Positions 16,729-25,731 of a DNA stretch of 49,657 nucleotides are shown one piece after another (the first letter of the stretch is position 1; each line of letters begins with the position of its first letter). Location: the NCBI GenBank assembly GCA_025354865.1, contig JANXMB010000038.1:1-49657 (forward strand), given 5' to 3'. Position numbers and translations under genes: made by a program. The notes beneath the pieces are model-generated. The model saw nothing but the letters and a program-made list of their open reading frames with translations, did no database searches and was not told the origin of the DNA. The stretch is from Acetobacteraceae bacterium (GTDB lineage: Bacteria > Pseudomonadota > Alphaproteobacteria > Acetobacterales > Acetobacteraceae).

Positions 16729-17193
16729 TCACAGCGCCTGGGCGGCCTGCAAAACCGCTTCGGCATGACCGGGCACGCTGACCTTACGCCAGATTTTCGC
16801 GATCTTACCGGTGTTATCGACCAGGAAAGTGCTGCGCTCCATGCCCATATATTTCCGGCCGTACATCGATTTCTCGACCCAAGTGCCATAGCGCTCGGCC
16901 ACCGCCTTGCTCTCATCGGATGCCAGGGGAAAGGTCAGCCCGTACTTGTCGGCAAATTTCTCGATCGGTTTCATCTTGTCCGGCGACACACCGACGACAT
17001 CGAGGCCGATTTTACCCAACTGGCCCAACGCCTCCTGGAACGCGCAGGCTTCCTTCGTGCAACCGGGCGTATCTGCCTTGGGGTAAAAATACAGCACGAA
17101 CGGTTTCCCGGCCATCGCCGCAAGGCTCGCCGTGCGTCCACCCGTCGCCGGCATGTCGAAATCCGGTGCCATGTCGCCTTCTTGCACGCTCAC
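16729..17193 (-). CDS. bcp: Thioredoxin-dependent peroxiredoxin, BCP/PrxQ type
   Basis: A 154-residue peroxiredoxin. The catalytic motif YPKADTPGCTKEACAFQ has the peroxidatic Cys, with the resolving Cys five residues later as in two-cysteine BCP members. It reduces peroxides using thioredoxin. The start is GTG at 17193, nine bases after GGGAGG; the site lies inside the end of glnE and the GTGA overlap couples the two genes. The longer frame upstream is glnE in another phase. Confidence 0.93.
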   Translation of the reverse strand: MSVQEGDMAPDFDMPATGGRTASLAAMAGKPFVLYFYPKADTPGCTKEACAFQEALGQLGKIGLDVVGVSPDKMKPIEKFADKYGLTFPLASDESKAVAERYGTWVEKSMYGRKYMGMERSTFLVDNTGKIAKIWRKVSVPGHAEAVLQAAQAL

Positions 17194-20147
17194 GTTCCAA
17201 CCTCCCCGATGTGGCGGACGAAGACCGCCCGCACTTGCTTCGCCAAATCGTCCAACGTCGCGCGCAAACCGGCCACATCGTCGGCTTCCAGCTTCGCCGC
17301 TCGCGCCGCCGCCAGCAAGGGACGGGCCGAGGCTTCCGGCAGAACTTCGCCGACCTCCCGCCCGATCAGAATGCGCATCATGCCTTGAATCGTGCGCCAG
17401 ACGCGGTCGGCCTGGATCAATAGCGCCATATCGTCCTTTGGCAGCAACCCGGCGTCGCCCAGCCGCCGCAACGCGATCCGCAGCGTCGGATGACAAACCG
17501 ACGGGTGGGTTCGCCCGTGAATAAGCTGGAGCGCCTGCCCCACGAATTCGACCTCGATCTGCCCGCCGGGGCGCAGTTTCGCATCCCATGGCCCGTCCGA
17601 CGGCAGGTCGCGCAGCATCCGGGTCCGCATCGCGGCGGCGTCCGCTCGGATCGTCGCAGGATCGCCGGCTTCGACGATCACCTTGAAGATCGCGGCTTCC
17701 ACCGCCGCGCGCAGACCGGGCGGCCCGGCGACAACCCGAGCCCGGGTGAGCGCCATGCGTTCCCAGGTCCAGGCGTCTTCGGCGTGGTACCGTTGGAAGC
17801 TCGTCAACGACACCGCGACCGGCCCCTTATTGCCGGATGGCCGCAGTCGCATGTCCACATCGTACAGCCGGCCCTCGATCCCCGGCGCGGTCACGGCAGC
17901 AATGTAGGAATGGGCTGCACGCACAAACCACTGGCTGGCCGGCAGGCTGCGCGCGCCCCGGCTTTCGGTCGCGTTCTCGGGGTGGTCGTAGATCAGCATC
18001 AAATCGAGGTCGGAGCCGGCCATCGTCTCCCGCCCGCCGGCCTTGCCCAGCGCGACCACAACCATACCGCCGCCGCGCACCTTGCCGAAACGCTCGGAGA
18101 AATCGGCAAGGACGGGTGTCAGGATCGCCGCCAACGCCGCCTCGGCCATCGCGGATCGGCGCTCTCCGGCCGCATCGGCTTCGAGCCGCCCTTCCATCTG
18201 GCCCACCGACACCGCGAATTCCTCGGCCTTCACCGCGCGGCGGGCGATTTCGATCGTGTCTTCCAGCCGCCGGGCATCCTTCAGGCGCGCGCGCAATTGA
18301 CGTGGGGGCGGTTCGCCTTCGTCCGGCCACAGCAGCCCCTCCAACGACGCCGGATACAACGCCAGATGCTCGGCCAACCGTGGGGAGGCGCCGAGCACGG
18401 CGGCGACCCGATCCAACAGGCTGGGATTGTGTTGAAACAAGGATAGCAGTTGCACCCCGGTCGGTTGCGCCGCGATAAACCGGTCGAACCGCACGAAAGC
18501 CTCATCCGGGACCGGCTGCGCGGCCAATTGCCGCAGCACCGTTGGCAGCATCGTCGCCATCAGCTCCCGCGCGCGCGCCGATCGCAGGGCCCTGACATGC
18601 CCGGCTTGCCATGCGCGCACGGCAGAAACCACTCGGTCGGGATTGCCGTAACCCATCGCACGCAGCGCCGTCGCCGTCGTCGGCGGGGCCGGTCCATCGC
18701 CCGCGAAATCCAACACATTGTCCGCGGGCAGCCCGTCCAACGGTTCCGGCACCAAAGCAAACACGTCGCGATAATGCGTTCGCACCCGGCCGAGTTGGCG
18801 CAGCAGGGCCCTGGCGAAGGATTTGGCGTCCGGATGGCCCATGAAAGCCGAGATCCGGGCGATATCGTCCGCCGCTTGGGGCATGTCGTGGGTTTGCCGA
18901 TCGGCCACCATCTGCAACCGATGTTCGACTTGCCGCAAAAACCGGTAAGCGGTCGAAAGCTCGGTCGCAGCGCGCGCGGGAACCAGCCCGGCACGCGACA
19001 GCAAGCGCAACGCCGCCAGCGTTTGCGGTGTCCGGAAGGTCGGATCGCGCCCGCCCCAGACAAGCTGGAGGGTCTGCGCCATGAACTCGATTTCGCGAAT
19101 GCCGCCCTCGCCGAGCTTGACGTTGTGGCCAGCAACGCGGGCGATCGGGTCGCGGGCGGCGGTCAGCGCAGTGCCTTTGTGTGCGTCGATCCGCCGTTTC
19201 ATCGCATGGATGTCGGCCACCGCCGCGAAATCCAGCCCGCGCCGCCACACGAAAGGGCGAATGGCCTCCAGAAAGCGCCAGCCCAAGGCCAGATCGCCGG
19301 CGACGGGACGGGCCTTGATCATGGCCGCCCGTTCCCAGTTCTGCCCCATACTCTCGTAGTAGGTAATCGCCGCATCGAGCGAGATGGCGGGCGGCGTCGC
19401 CGCCGGATCGGGGCGGAGCCGCAGGTCGGTGCGAAACACGTAGCCGCCGGCGTCCCGCGCCTCCATCAGCGTGACCATGTCGCGCGACAGGCGCACCATG
19501 AACCGCCCCAGCGCATCGCCAGCCGTCCGATCCGTGTAATGCCCGGCGTCCGGGTCGTAGAGCAGGATCAGATCGACGTCGGAGGAATAGTTCAACTCCC
19601 GCGCACCCAACTTGCCCATGCCCAGCACGGTGAAGCCGGAAGCCGGAGCCGGTCGCGCCGGATCGGTCAGCCGCAGGTCCCCGGCGTCGTGGGCGGCCCG
19701 CAGGAGATGCGCGACGCTGAGCGACAATGTGGCTTCGGCGAGGGCCGACAGCGCCTCGGTCACTTTCTCAAGGCGCCATAGACCGCCGATATCGGCGACC
19801 GCGACGGCCAAGGCCACGATCCGCTTGGCTCGCCGCAAGGCAGCCGCGACGCGGTCCCTTGCGGTTTCCGGCGGCACCGCGATCAGCGTTGCCATCGCCT
19901 CCTGCACCACGGCATCGGGGCCGCTTGCAACCAGCCGTCCGATCGTCGCAGCCTCCCGCACGGCGAGATCGGCCAGATACGGGCTATTACCGCCGAGGCA
20001 GCCCAGCAGCGCGGCCACCGGAGCGGACGCGACCAGCCGGCGTTCGGCGCGACCGACTTCCGCGAACCGCTCGACGGTGCGCTGCGCAGCCCGCGGATCG
20101 TGGGGCGTTGGCCAGTGCGGCGGAAAAGAGAAAGTCTGCGTTGCCAT
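17190..20147 (-). CDS. glnE: Bifunctional glutamine synthetase adenylyltransferase/removase
   Basis: A 985-residue GlnE of normal length with duplicated nucleotidyltransferase halves. The first site GMGKLGARELNYSSDVDL lies at ~176-193 with the GS and DxD-type acidic pair, and the second, ALGKAGGRETMAGSDLDL, near 698-715. The GlnD-UR_UTase helical domains follow each. It adenylylates and de-adenylylates glutamine synthetase according to nitrogen status. ATG at 20147 opens the protein. It is cotranscribed with bcp and diverges from the AsmA-like gene 115 bp away. Confidence 0.95.
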   Translation of the reverse strand: MATQTFSFPPHWPTPHDPRAAQRTVERFAEVGRAERRLVASAPVAALLGCLGGNSPYLADLAVREAATIGRLVASGPDAVVQEAMATLIAVPPETARDRVAAALRRAKRIVALAVAVADIGGLWRLEKVTEALSALAEATLSLSVAHLLRAAHDAGDLRLTDPARPAPASGFTVLGMGKLGARELNYSSDVDLILLYDPDAGHYTDRTAGDALGRFMVRLSRDMVTLMEARDAGGYVFRTDLRLRPDPAATPPAISLDAAITYYESMGQNWERAAMIKARPVAGDLALGWRFLEAIRPFVWRRGLDFAAVADIHAMKRRIDAHKGTALTAARDPIARVAGHNVKLGEGGIREIEFMAQTLQLVWGGRDPTFRTPQTLAALRLLSRAGLVPARAATELSTAYRFLRQVEHRLQMVADRQTHDMPQAADDIARISAFMGHPDAKSFARALLRQLGRVRTHYRDVFALVPEPLDGLPADNVLDFAGDGPAPPTTATALRAMGYGNPDRVVSAVRAWQAGHVRALRSARARELMATMLPTVLRQLAAQPVPDEAFVRFDRFIAAQPTGVQLLSLFQHNPSLLDRVAAVLGASPRLAEHLALYPASLEGLLWPDEGEPPPRQLRARLKDARRLEDTIEIARRAVKAEEFAVSVGQMEGRLEADAAGERRSAMAEAALAAILTPVLADFSERFGKVRGGGMVVVALGKAGGRETMAGSDLDLMLIYDHPENATESRGARSLPASQWFVRAAHSYIAAVTAPGIEGRLYDVDMRLRPSGNKGPVAVSLTSFQRYHAEDAWTWERMALTRARVVAGPPGLRAAVEAAIFKVIVEAGDPATIRADAAAMRTRMLRDLPSDGPWDAKLRPGGQIEVEFVGQALQLIHGRTHPSVCHPTLRIALRRLGDAGLLPKDDMALLIQADRVWRTIQGMMRILIGREVGEVLPEASARPLLAAARAAKLEADDVAGLRATLDDLAKQVRAVFVRHIGEVGT

Positions 20148-20262
20148 GTCGCTCTACGCTGCCGGGTCTATCGGCGCCGGGTCAAACTTCCCTGCGATCG
20201 GGGTCGGCCGATTTTGTTGACCCTGTGGGACCCGCCACCTACATACCCCAGAACGCTCGGAA

Positions 20263-23200
20263 ATGCAGCCGCACACCCGACAGGTGCGACATACGACCGC
20301 GCCCATCCACGTGAGAACCGCCGCCCTGCGCCATATCCACCTCAGTCTGCGTCTCACCCACATCCTGGCGAAGTTGCTGTTCGGCGTCCTCGTGCTTGGC
20401 GTCGTGCTTCCCGCTCTGCTGGTGGTGCGCCTGTCGCAAGGTCCGATAAACCTCGATTTCCTCGCGGCGCGATTGGAAGCTGCGCTGAACGGCGACGGCG
20501 CCCCGACCCGGATCGGCATCGGCGGCATCGTTCTGGCGTGGGAGGGTTTCCACCAGGGGTTGGATCGACCGATCGATCTCCGTCTGCGCGACATCGTCGT
20601 CGTGGACGATACCGGACGCAAACGACTGGACGTGCCGCGTGTGCGAACAACCCTGTCCGTATCGGCCCTTTTGCGCGGGCAGGCGATACCGCGCGCGGTG
20701 GAACTCGACGGGGTGCGACTGACGGTGACACGCGGCGCCGACAATACCGTCGGGATCGACGTCGGAAGCCTGACCGAGGCGACCGACACCGCGCCATCCG
20801 AGAGCGCCGATATCGCGGAGGGGCTGGCCGCGCTGATGCGTCCGGTGGGGGGCGAGCGTTTGCTGCGCGCCGGACCGCTGAGCGAACTGCGCCAGGTACG
20901 GTTCACCGACTTCGGTTTGCACATCGTCGATCGCGCCCTTGGCACCGCATGGGATGTGCCCCAAGCGGAATTCGACCTGACCCGACGGAGCAGCGGCGGC
21001 ATCGACGCCTACGGCTCCGCCACCTTGATGCTGAAGGATCGACGCACCACGGTGACATTGTCCGCCGCATCCTCGCCCGATCTGGAAAACATTCGCGCGC
21101 GCTTCGCCCTCGGCCCCATCGTTCCCGCCGCCCTGGGCATCCCGTCGCTGGAAACCTTCGATGCACCCGTGTCGGTCGAGGGTTCGGTCGAGTTTTCCCG
21201 CACCCTGGCGTTCCGCACCGGCACGCTCAAGCTGAATGCCGGCGCGGGCGTCTTGCATCTGGGCGATGGGACGGTGGCCATTCGATCGGCATCCGCGACC
21301 CTGGCCGGCACACAGGACGAATTTCGGATCGACGATGGCGGGTTGGTCCTGCCTGGGATCGGCGGTCGGCCGGATACCGCGCTGTCGCTCGCGGGAACAG
21401 TTCAGCGGGGTGCCATGCGCATGACCGCGACGCTGCGAGTGGGATTGGACCAAGTCAGCCTAGCCGATTTGCCGCGCCTTTGGCCGCCCGGCGTCGGCGG
21501 TGGCGGGCGTTCCTGGATTACCGAAAACATGACGGACGGCATCGCCCACGACGGGCACCTGACCGTGACGCTGGAAGGCAACAGCGATTTCAGCGGTGTG
21601 GAACTCACCCAGGCCTCCGGCACGTTGGAGGCGGACAATGTCACCGTCCATTGGCTCCGCCCAGTCCCGCCCGCCGAGCAGGGGCATGCGCGTATCAGGT
21701 TGGTCGATGCGGATACGATCGATATCGTGTTGACGTCGGGCCAGCAGCGGGTCGGCAGCCGCACGCCGATCGCTCTGACCGGCGGATCGATGCATATCGT
21801 CGGGCTTTCGACCAAGGACCAGGACGCCGATATCGCGATTCAGGGCAACGGTCCTCTGGCCGATATCGTTGCCTTGCTGCGGGAACCGCGCCTGAAACTG
21901 TTGAGCACGCACCCGATCGACCTGCGCGACCCCGCCGGGGAAGCGACCTTATCCTTGAAGGTGAAACTGCCGCTCGAAAACCGCCTGACGCTCGACGACG
22001 TCGATATCGGCGCGAACGCTCAACTGCGGCAGGCGCATCTGACCGGTGTCGCGGCCGGGCGCGATTTGGACCGGGGCGAGCTGGAAATCGTGGCGAGCAA
22101 AAAGCAGTTGACCCTGAAAGGGGTCGGCCAGATCGGCGGCATTGCGGCGAAAATCGACGGCACGATGGATTTTTTGGCCGGCAAGCCGAGGGATGTCGCG
22201 CAACGCATCGCCATCGTCGTCAAACCGACCGTCGCGCAGCTTGGTGCCGCTGGCTTCGACACGCTCGATCTGATCGCGGGCGAGGTGCCGATCGCGGCGG
22301 TCTGGAGCAAGCTGAACAACGGCGAAGCGGATATCGCCCTGGATGCCGACCTGAGCGGTTCGGTCGTCGCGATCGCGCCCCTCGCCTGGCAGAAACCGGC
22401 AGGCCGACCGGCCAAGGCCTCCGCTCGGCTGGTCCTGACCAAGGATCGATTGAGCAGCATCGACACTATCGTCGTCGAAGGGCCGGACCTGTCGCTGCGC
22501 GGCGTCGCCGATGTTGCCGGTGGGCGAATTTCGGCGTTCCGCTTCGAGCGTCTGCGATTGGGCCGCACCGATCTGACTGGCAGCATCCATTTGCCGCCGG
22601 GTGGCCCGATCGGCTTTGCGTTGGGCGGCCCGAGTTTGGATATGGCTGCGAAGATCGTCGAGAAGGCGCCGCCACGCGACAAATCCAAGCCGGAGCCGCC
22701 GCCCGGCCCGGCCTGGACGCTGAACGGAACATTCGGACGCGTGCTACTCGCGCACGATGTCGTCGCGCAGGACGTGCAGGTGGACGCCGCCAACGATGGG
22801 CGTCTGTTTCAGCGTTTGAAGGTCTCAGGCACCACCCAATCGGCCGCCTCGTTCGGTATTGGAATTGAACAGAACCGCGGTATGCGGCGCACGACCGCAA
22901 CGGCGGCGGATGCCGGGGCGTTTTTGCGCGGTCTGGATGCCGTGCGCACGATGGAGGGGGGCCGCCTGACACTGATCGGCACGTTCGACGACACCACCGC
23001 CGCGCACGCGCTGACCGGAACCGCCGAAGTGACCGATTTCCGCATTCGCGGGGCACCGGCCCTCGGCAAATTGCTCCAAGCAATGACACTCTACGGGCTG
23101 GTCGATGTCGTGAGCGGCCCCGGTCTCGGCTTTTCCAACCTGACCGCGCCCTTCGTACTGTCGGACGATAACCTGGAATTTCGCGACGCGCGGGCCTTCA

Positions 23201-23469
23201 GCCCATCCTTGGGCATGACGGTGAAAGGCCATCTGGATATGCACGCCGAGACCGCGAAGCTGGAGGGCACCATCGTCCCCGCCTATTTCTTCAACTCGCT
23301 GCTGGGCAAAATCCCCCTGGTCGGCGGGGTGTTCCGCAACGAGGAGGGTGGCGGATTGTTCGCCGCGCGCTACACCATCGAGGGATCGTTGAACGACCCC
23401 TCGGTCTTCGTCAATCCGCTCAGCATGCTGACCCCAGGCTTCTTGCGCGGGATTTTCGGCATCTTCTGA
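20263..23469 (+). CDS. YhdP-like AsmA family envelope protein
   Basis: A 1068-residue protein with one N-terminal membrane anchor (LAKLLFGVLVLGVVLPALLVV, ~36-56), a long repetitive beta-rich region (DUF3971) and an AsmA-like C-terminal region with the closing GLFAARYTIEGSLNDPSVFVNPLSML block. Such proteins form bridge-like tubes that move phospholipids to the outer membrane. YhdP is of similar size (1266 residues in E. coli). A GTG at 20311 is an alternative start. No neighbours hint at specialisation. Periplasmic location is inferred from topology. Confidence 0.87.
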   Translation: MQPHTRQVRHTTAPIHVRTAALRHIHLSLRLTHILAKLLFGVLVLGVVLPALLVVRLSQGPINLDFLAARLEAALNGDGAPTRIGIGGIVLAWEGFHQGLDRPIDLRLRDIVVVDDTGRKRLDVPRVRTTLSVSALLRGQAIPRAVELDGVRLTVTRGADNTVGIDVGSLTEATDTAPSESADIAEGLAALMRPVGGERLLRAGPLSELRQVRFTDFGLHIVDRALGTAWDVPQAEFDLTRRSSGGIDAYGSATLMLKDRRTTVTLSAASSPDLENIRARFALGPIVPAALGIPSLETFDAPVSVEGSVEFSRTLAFRTGTLKLNAGAGVLHLGDGTVAIRSASATLAGTQDEFRIDDGGLVLPGIGGRPDTALSLAGTVQRGAMRMTATLRVGLDQVSLADLPRLWPPGVGGGGRSWITENMTDGIAHDGHLTVTLEGNSDFSGVELTQASGTLEADNVTVHWLRPVPPAEQGHARIRLVDADTIDIVLTSGQQRVGSRTPIALTGGSMHIVGLSTKDQDADIAIQGNGPLADIVALLREPRLKLLSTHPIDLRDPAGEATLSLKVKLPLENRLTLDDVDIGANAQLRQAHLTGVAAGRDLDRGELEIVASKKQLTLKGVGQIGGIAAKIDGTMDFLAGKPRDVAQRIAIVVKPTVAQLGAAGFDTLDLIAGEVPIAAVWSKLNNGEADIALDADLSGSVVAIAPLAWQKPAGRPAKASARLVLTKDRLSSIDTIVVEGPDLSLRGVADVAGGRISAFRFERLRLGRTDLTGSIHLPPGGPIGFALGGPSLDMAAKIVEKAPPRDKSKPEPPPGPAWTLNGTFGRVLLAHDVVAQDVQVDAANDGRLFQRLKVSGTTQSAASFGIGIEQNRGMRRTTATAADAGAFLRGLDAVRTMEGGRLTLIGTFDDTTAAHALTGTAEVTDFRIRGAPALGKLLQAMTLYGLVDVVSGPGLGFSNLTAPFVLSDDNLEFRDARAFSPSLGMTVKGHLDMHAETAKLEGTIVPAYFFNSLLGKIPLVGGVFRNEEGGGLFAARYTIEGSLNDPSVFVNPLSMLTPGFLRGIFGIF

Positions 23470-23543
23470 ACGTCGCGACAGGCGCTGGCGGCGCTTGACC
23501 AGGGGCAACAATCGGGGTTGGGTTCGGATCGACACAGGAGCAC

Positions 23544-24260
23544 ATGATGGCCAGCAAGAAACCCGTCGCAATCGTATTCGACACCTTCGGCAGCGTGGTC
23601 GATTGGCGCAGCAGCCTGATTGCCGACCTATCGGCGTATGGCGCGCAGCGCGGCGTAACGGCGGATTGGCCCGCATTGGTCGATGCTTGGCGGGCGGCTT
23701 ACCATCCCTCGATGGACCGAGTGCGCAAGGGCGAGGAGCCATGGACCAAGCTCGACGCGCTGCATCGCGCATCGCTGGACAAGCTGGTCGTCGATTTCGG
23801 CATCGTGGGCCTGACGGAAGCCGATCTGGTGCACATCAACCTCGGCTGGCATCGGCTGAATGGCTGGGCGGACTCGGTGCCCGGTCTGACTCGGCTGAAA
23901 TCCAAATTCGTGATCGGGCCGCTGTCGAACGGCAATGTGTCGCTGCTGACCTACATGGCGAAGCATGCGGGATTGCCCTGGGACATGATTTTCGGGTCCG
24001 ACCTGTTCGGGCATTTTAAACCGGACCCGGAAACCTATCTCGGCGTGGCGAAGCTGATGGATTTAGAGCCGGGTCAGGTGATGATGGCCGCAGCGCATAA
24101 CGGCGATCTGGGCGCGGCCCGCAAAGCCGGTCTTATGACCGCGTTCTGGCCCCGCCCATCCGAATACGGTCCGCACCAGAAGCGCGATTACAGCGCGGAA
24201 CAGGATTGGGACGTGGTCGCCACCGACATCGAAGATTTGGCCCGCCAGTTGGGGGTATAA
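23544..24260 (+). CDS. Haloacid dehalogenase, type II
   Basis: A 238-residue HAD superfamily hydrolase resembling L-2-haloacid dehalogenases. The nucleophile Asp lies in IVFDTFGSVVDWR near residue 12, motif II is SNGN near 130, and motif III is FKPDPETYLGVAKLM. AAHNGDLGAARKAG near the end replaces the phosphatase-type GD(x3)D. It should use hydrolytic halide displacement, though many family members have other substrates. AGGAG lies 3 bp before ATG 23544 and 6 bp before ATG 23547, so the second may be used. It follows the AsmA-like gene by 74 bp. Confidence 0.88.
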   Translation: MMASKKPVAIVFDTFGSVVDWRSSLIADLSAYGAQRGVTADWPALVDAWRAAYHPSMDRVRKGEEPWTKLDALHRASLDKLVVDFGIVGLTEADLVHINLGWHRLNGWADSVPGLTRLKSKFVIGPLSNGNVSLLTYMAKHAGLPWDMIFGSDLFGHFKPDPETYLGVAKLMDLEPGQVMMAAAHNGDLGAARKAGLMTAFWPRPSEYGPHQKRDYSAEQDWDVVATDIEDLARQLGV

Positions 24261-24274
24261 TGCCGACCGCATGG

Positions 24275-25627
24275 CTATTGCGGGCGGAGCAGCGCGGTCG
24301 CGTCGAACCGGTGGTAAACGATCGACTTCGGGGCGCCCGGTACCCCCATCGGAATGAAGGTTTCGATCGTGTCGAGCCACACTTTGCCCTCGGCGCGATA
24401 GAGCGTCGGCGCAGCGGAAGGGAAGCGGGTGCTCAGGGCGAGCGCCGGCTTCTTTTCATTGATCGAGGCGCGCACGAAATGCGTCAATGGCAACGGCTTA
24501 CCATTCGGCGTGCCGCGTAGAAACGGAACCAGATCGGCGTCGAATCCGGCCCAGCGATCCCCGTCGTAAATGTCGTAGAACACAGTCGCGAGGACCTGCT
24601 CCCCATCCAAAGTCAGCGACGGTGCGAAGGAGAATTTGATACCGCGTGCGGAATCCTGACGGATCGTCGGGATGGGTTCCTTCCATGTGCCTTTCGGCTC
24701 CCGATAGGCATAGTAGGCTTGGTCGTTGCCGTAGATGTGGGAAATGCCGGTGCCGTGCCACACCAAATGCAGGCCCCCGGCGGCGTCGGCGCCCACCCGC
24801 ACCCAATCCGCCAGGGAATCGTTGTCCCCTTGCGGCTCGGCCCATCCGGGGAATTTGCCCAACACATCCTGCGCGTCCGTCCACTGCCCATCCGGCGTCC
24901 GGCGGATGGTGCGCAGTTGCCAATATCCGCCCGACCCGACTGCCTTGGCGCTTTCCTTGGGGTCCTTGACCACGCTGCTGAACGCCAGAATCGTGCCGCC
25001 TGCCGGATCGGCGGCCAAGGATGCCGTTTTCATCCGCTGCCCGGTCGGCAGCGGCACCGGTTCGGCCTTCCAGGTCTGGCCGCCGTCGGTGGACAGCGCG
25101 AACTGGCCGGATGGGGTCACGACCCGCACCCCGCTGGCATCCGCCTGGATCGAGGGGCCGACGTCGCGACCGTCGCTCCTGGCGCCGGTGTCGATCGGCG
25201 GGCCGAACGTGTAACCGGACGGCCCGAGGCTTACTTTCCGCACGCGCGCCGTGCCACCGCCTTGCCATACCAGATAGACGGCGTCGCCCGTGGTCGCGAG
25301 GGCCGGATAGGCGTTCCAGTCGCCCGGCGTCTTGTCGGCGACATAGATCGGGTCGGTGTCGAATGTTGTCGCCCCGTCGGCCGCGACGGTCAGGCGGCGG
25401 TAGACCGGGCCGGTCGGCGCGCCCTGCCGCCCGCTATCGACCCAGACCATGTGAACATGCCCGGCCGCATCCCGCGCGATGCGAGTGGCATTGTTGCCGG
25501 CCGTCGCGTTCTCGTCGGCCGATAATCCCACCAGGGTATAACCCGGCGGCAGTTGCACCGGCTCGGCCGCCTGCCCCGCATGGGCGGCAAGACCCAGCAC
25601 AAACGCGGTTCCCAATAAGTGGCGCAT
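24275..25627 (-). CDS. Secreted BNR/sialidase-like beta-propeller protein
   Basis: A 450-residue exported protein with a clear signal peptide (MRHLLGTAFVLGLAAHAGQA, cleavage before AEPVQL). The body shows repeated blade-like strands with the S-x-D-x-G-x-x-W Asp-box pattern (LSTDGGQTWKA near residue ~195) and further DAAGHVHMVW and DAAGGLHLVWHG repeats, as in BNR/sialidase-like propellers. No catalytic sialidase Arg triad can be assigned, so the function is unknown. ATG at 25627 follows AAGGGA. It diverges from the O-antigen-ligase-like gene, 104 bp apart. Confidence 0.82.
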   Translation of the reverse strand: MRHLLGTAFVLGLAAHAGQAAEPVQLPPGYTLVGLSADENATAGNNATRIARDAAGHVHMVWVDSGRQGAPTGPVYRRLTVAADGATTFDTDPIYVADKTPGDWNAYPALATTGDAVYLVWQGGGTARVRKVSLGPSGYTFGPPIDTGARSDGRDVGPSIQADASGVRVVTPSGQFALSTDGGQTWKAEPVPLPTGQRMKTASLAADPAGGTILAFSSVVKDPKESAKAVGSGGYWQLRTIRRTPDGQWTDAQDVLGKFPGWAEPQGDNDSLADWVRVGADAAGGLHLVWHGTGISHIYGNDQAYYAYREPKGTWKEPIPTIRQDSARGIKFSFAPSLTLDGEQVLATVFYDIYDGDRWAGFDADLVPFLRGTPNGKPLPLTHFVRASINEKKPALALSTRFPSAAPTLYRAEGKVWLDTIETFIPMGVPGAPKSIVYHRFDATALLRPQ

Positions 25628-25731
25628 GGCATATCCCTTGGCCCGCCCTTGTGGAGCGGTGCGACAGCGGCACAATACCGCGATAGTCGGACGCCACCAA
25701 GGCAACCGCGACAAAATGAGAGCCCACACCA

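Noticed and set aside
14331-16781. 816-codon plus-strand frame across ogt and the GGDEF-EAL gene
   Set aside because: It shows no domain and overlaps two genes with clear motifs; the long frame is a product of high GC content.
20100-22868. 922-codon frame inside the AsmA-like gene
   Set aside because: Arg-rich low-complexity translation typical of an alternate frame in GC-rich DNA; the YhdP-like frame has the membrane anchor and family ending.
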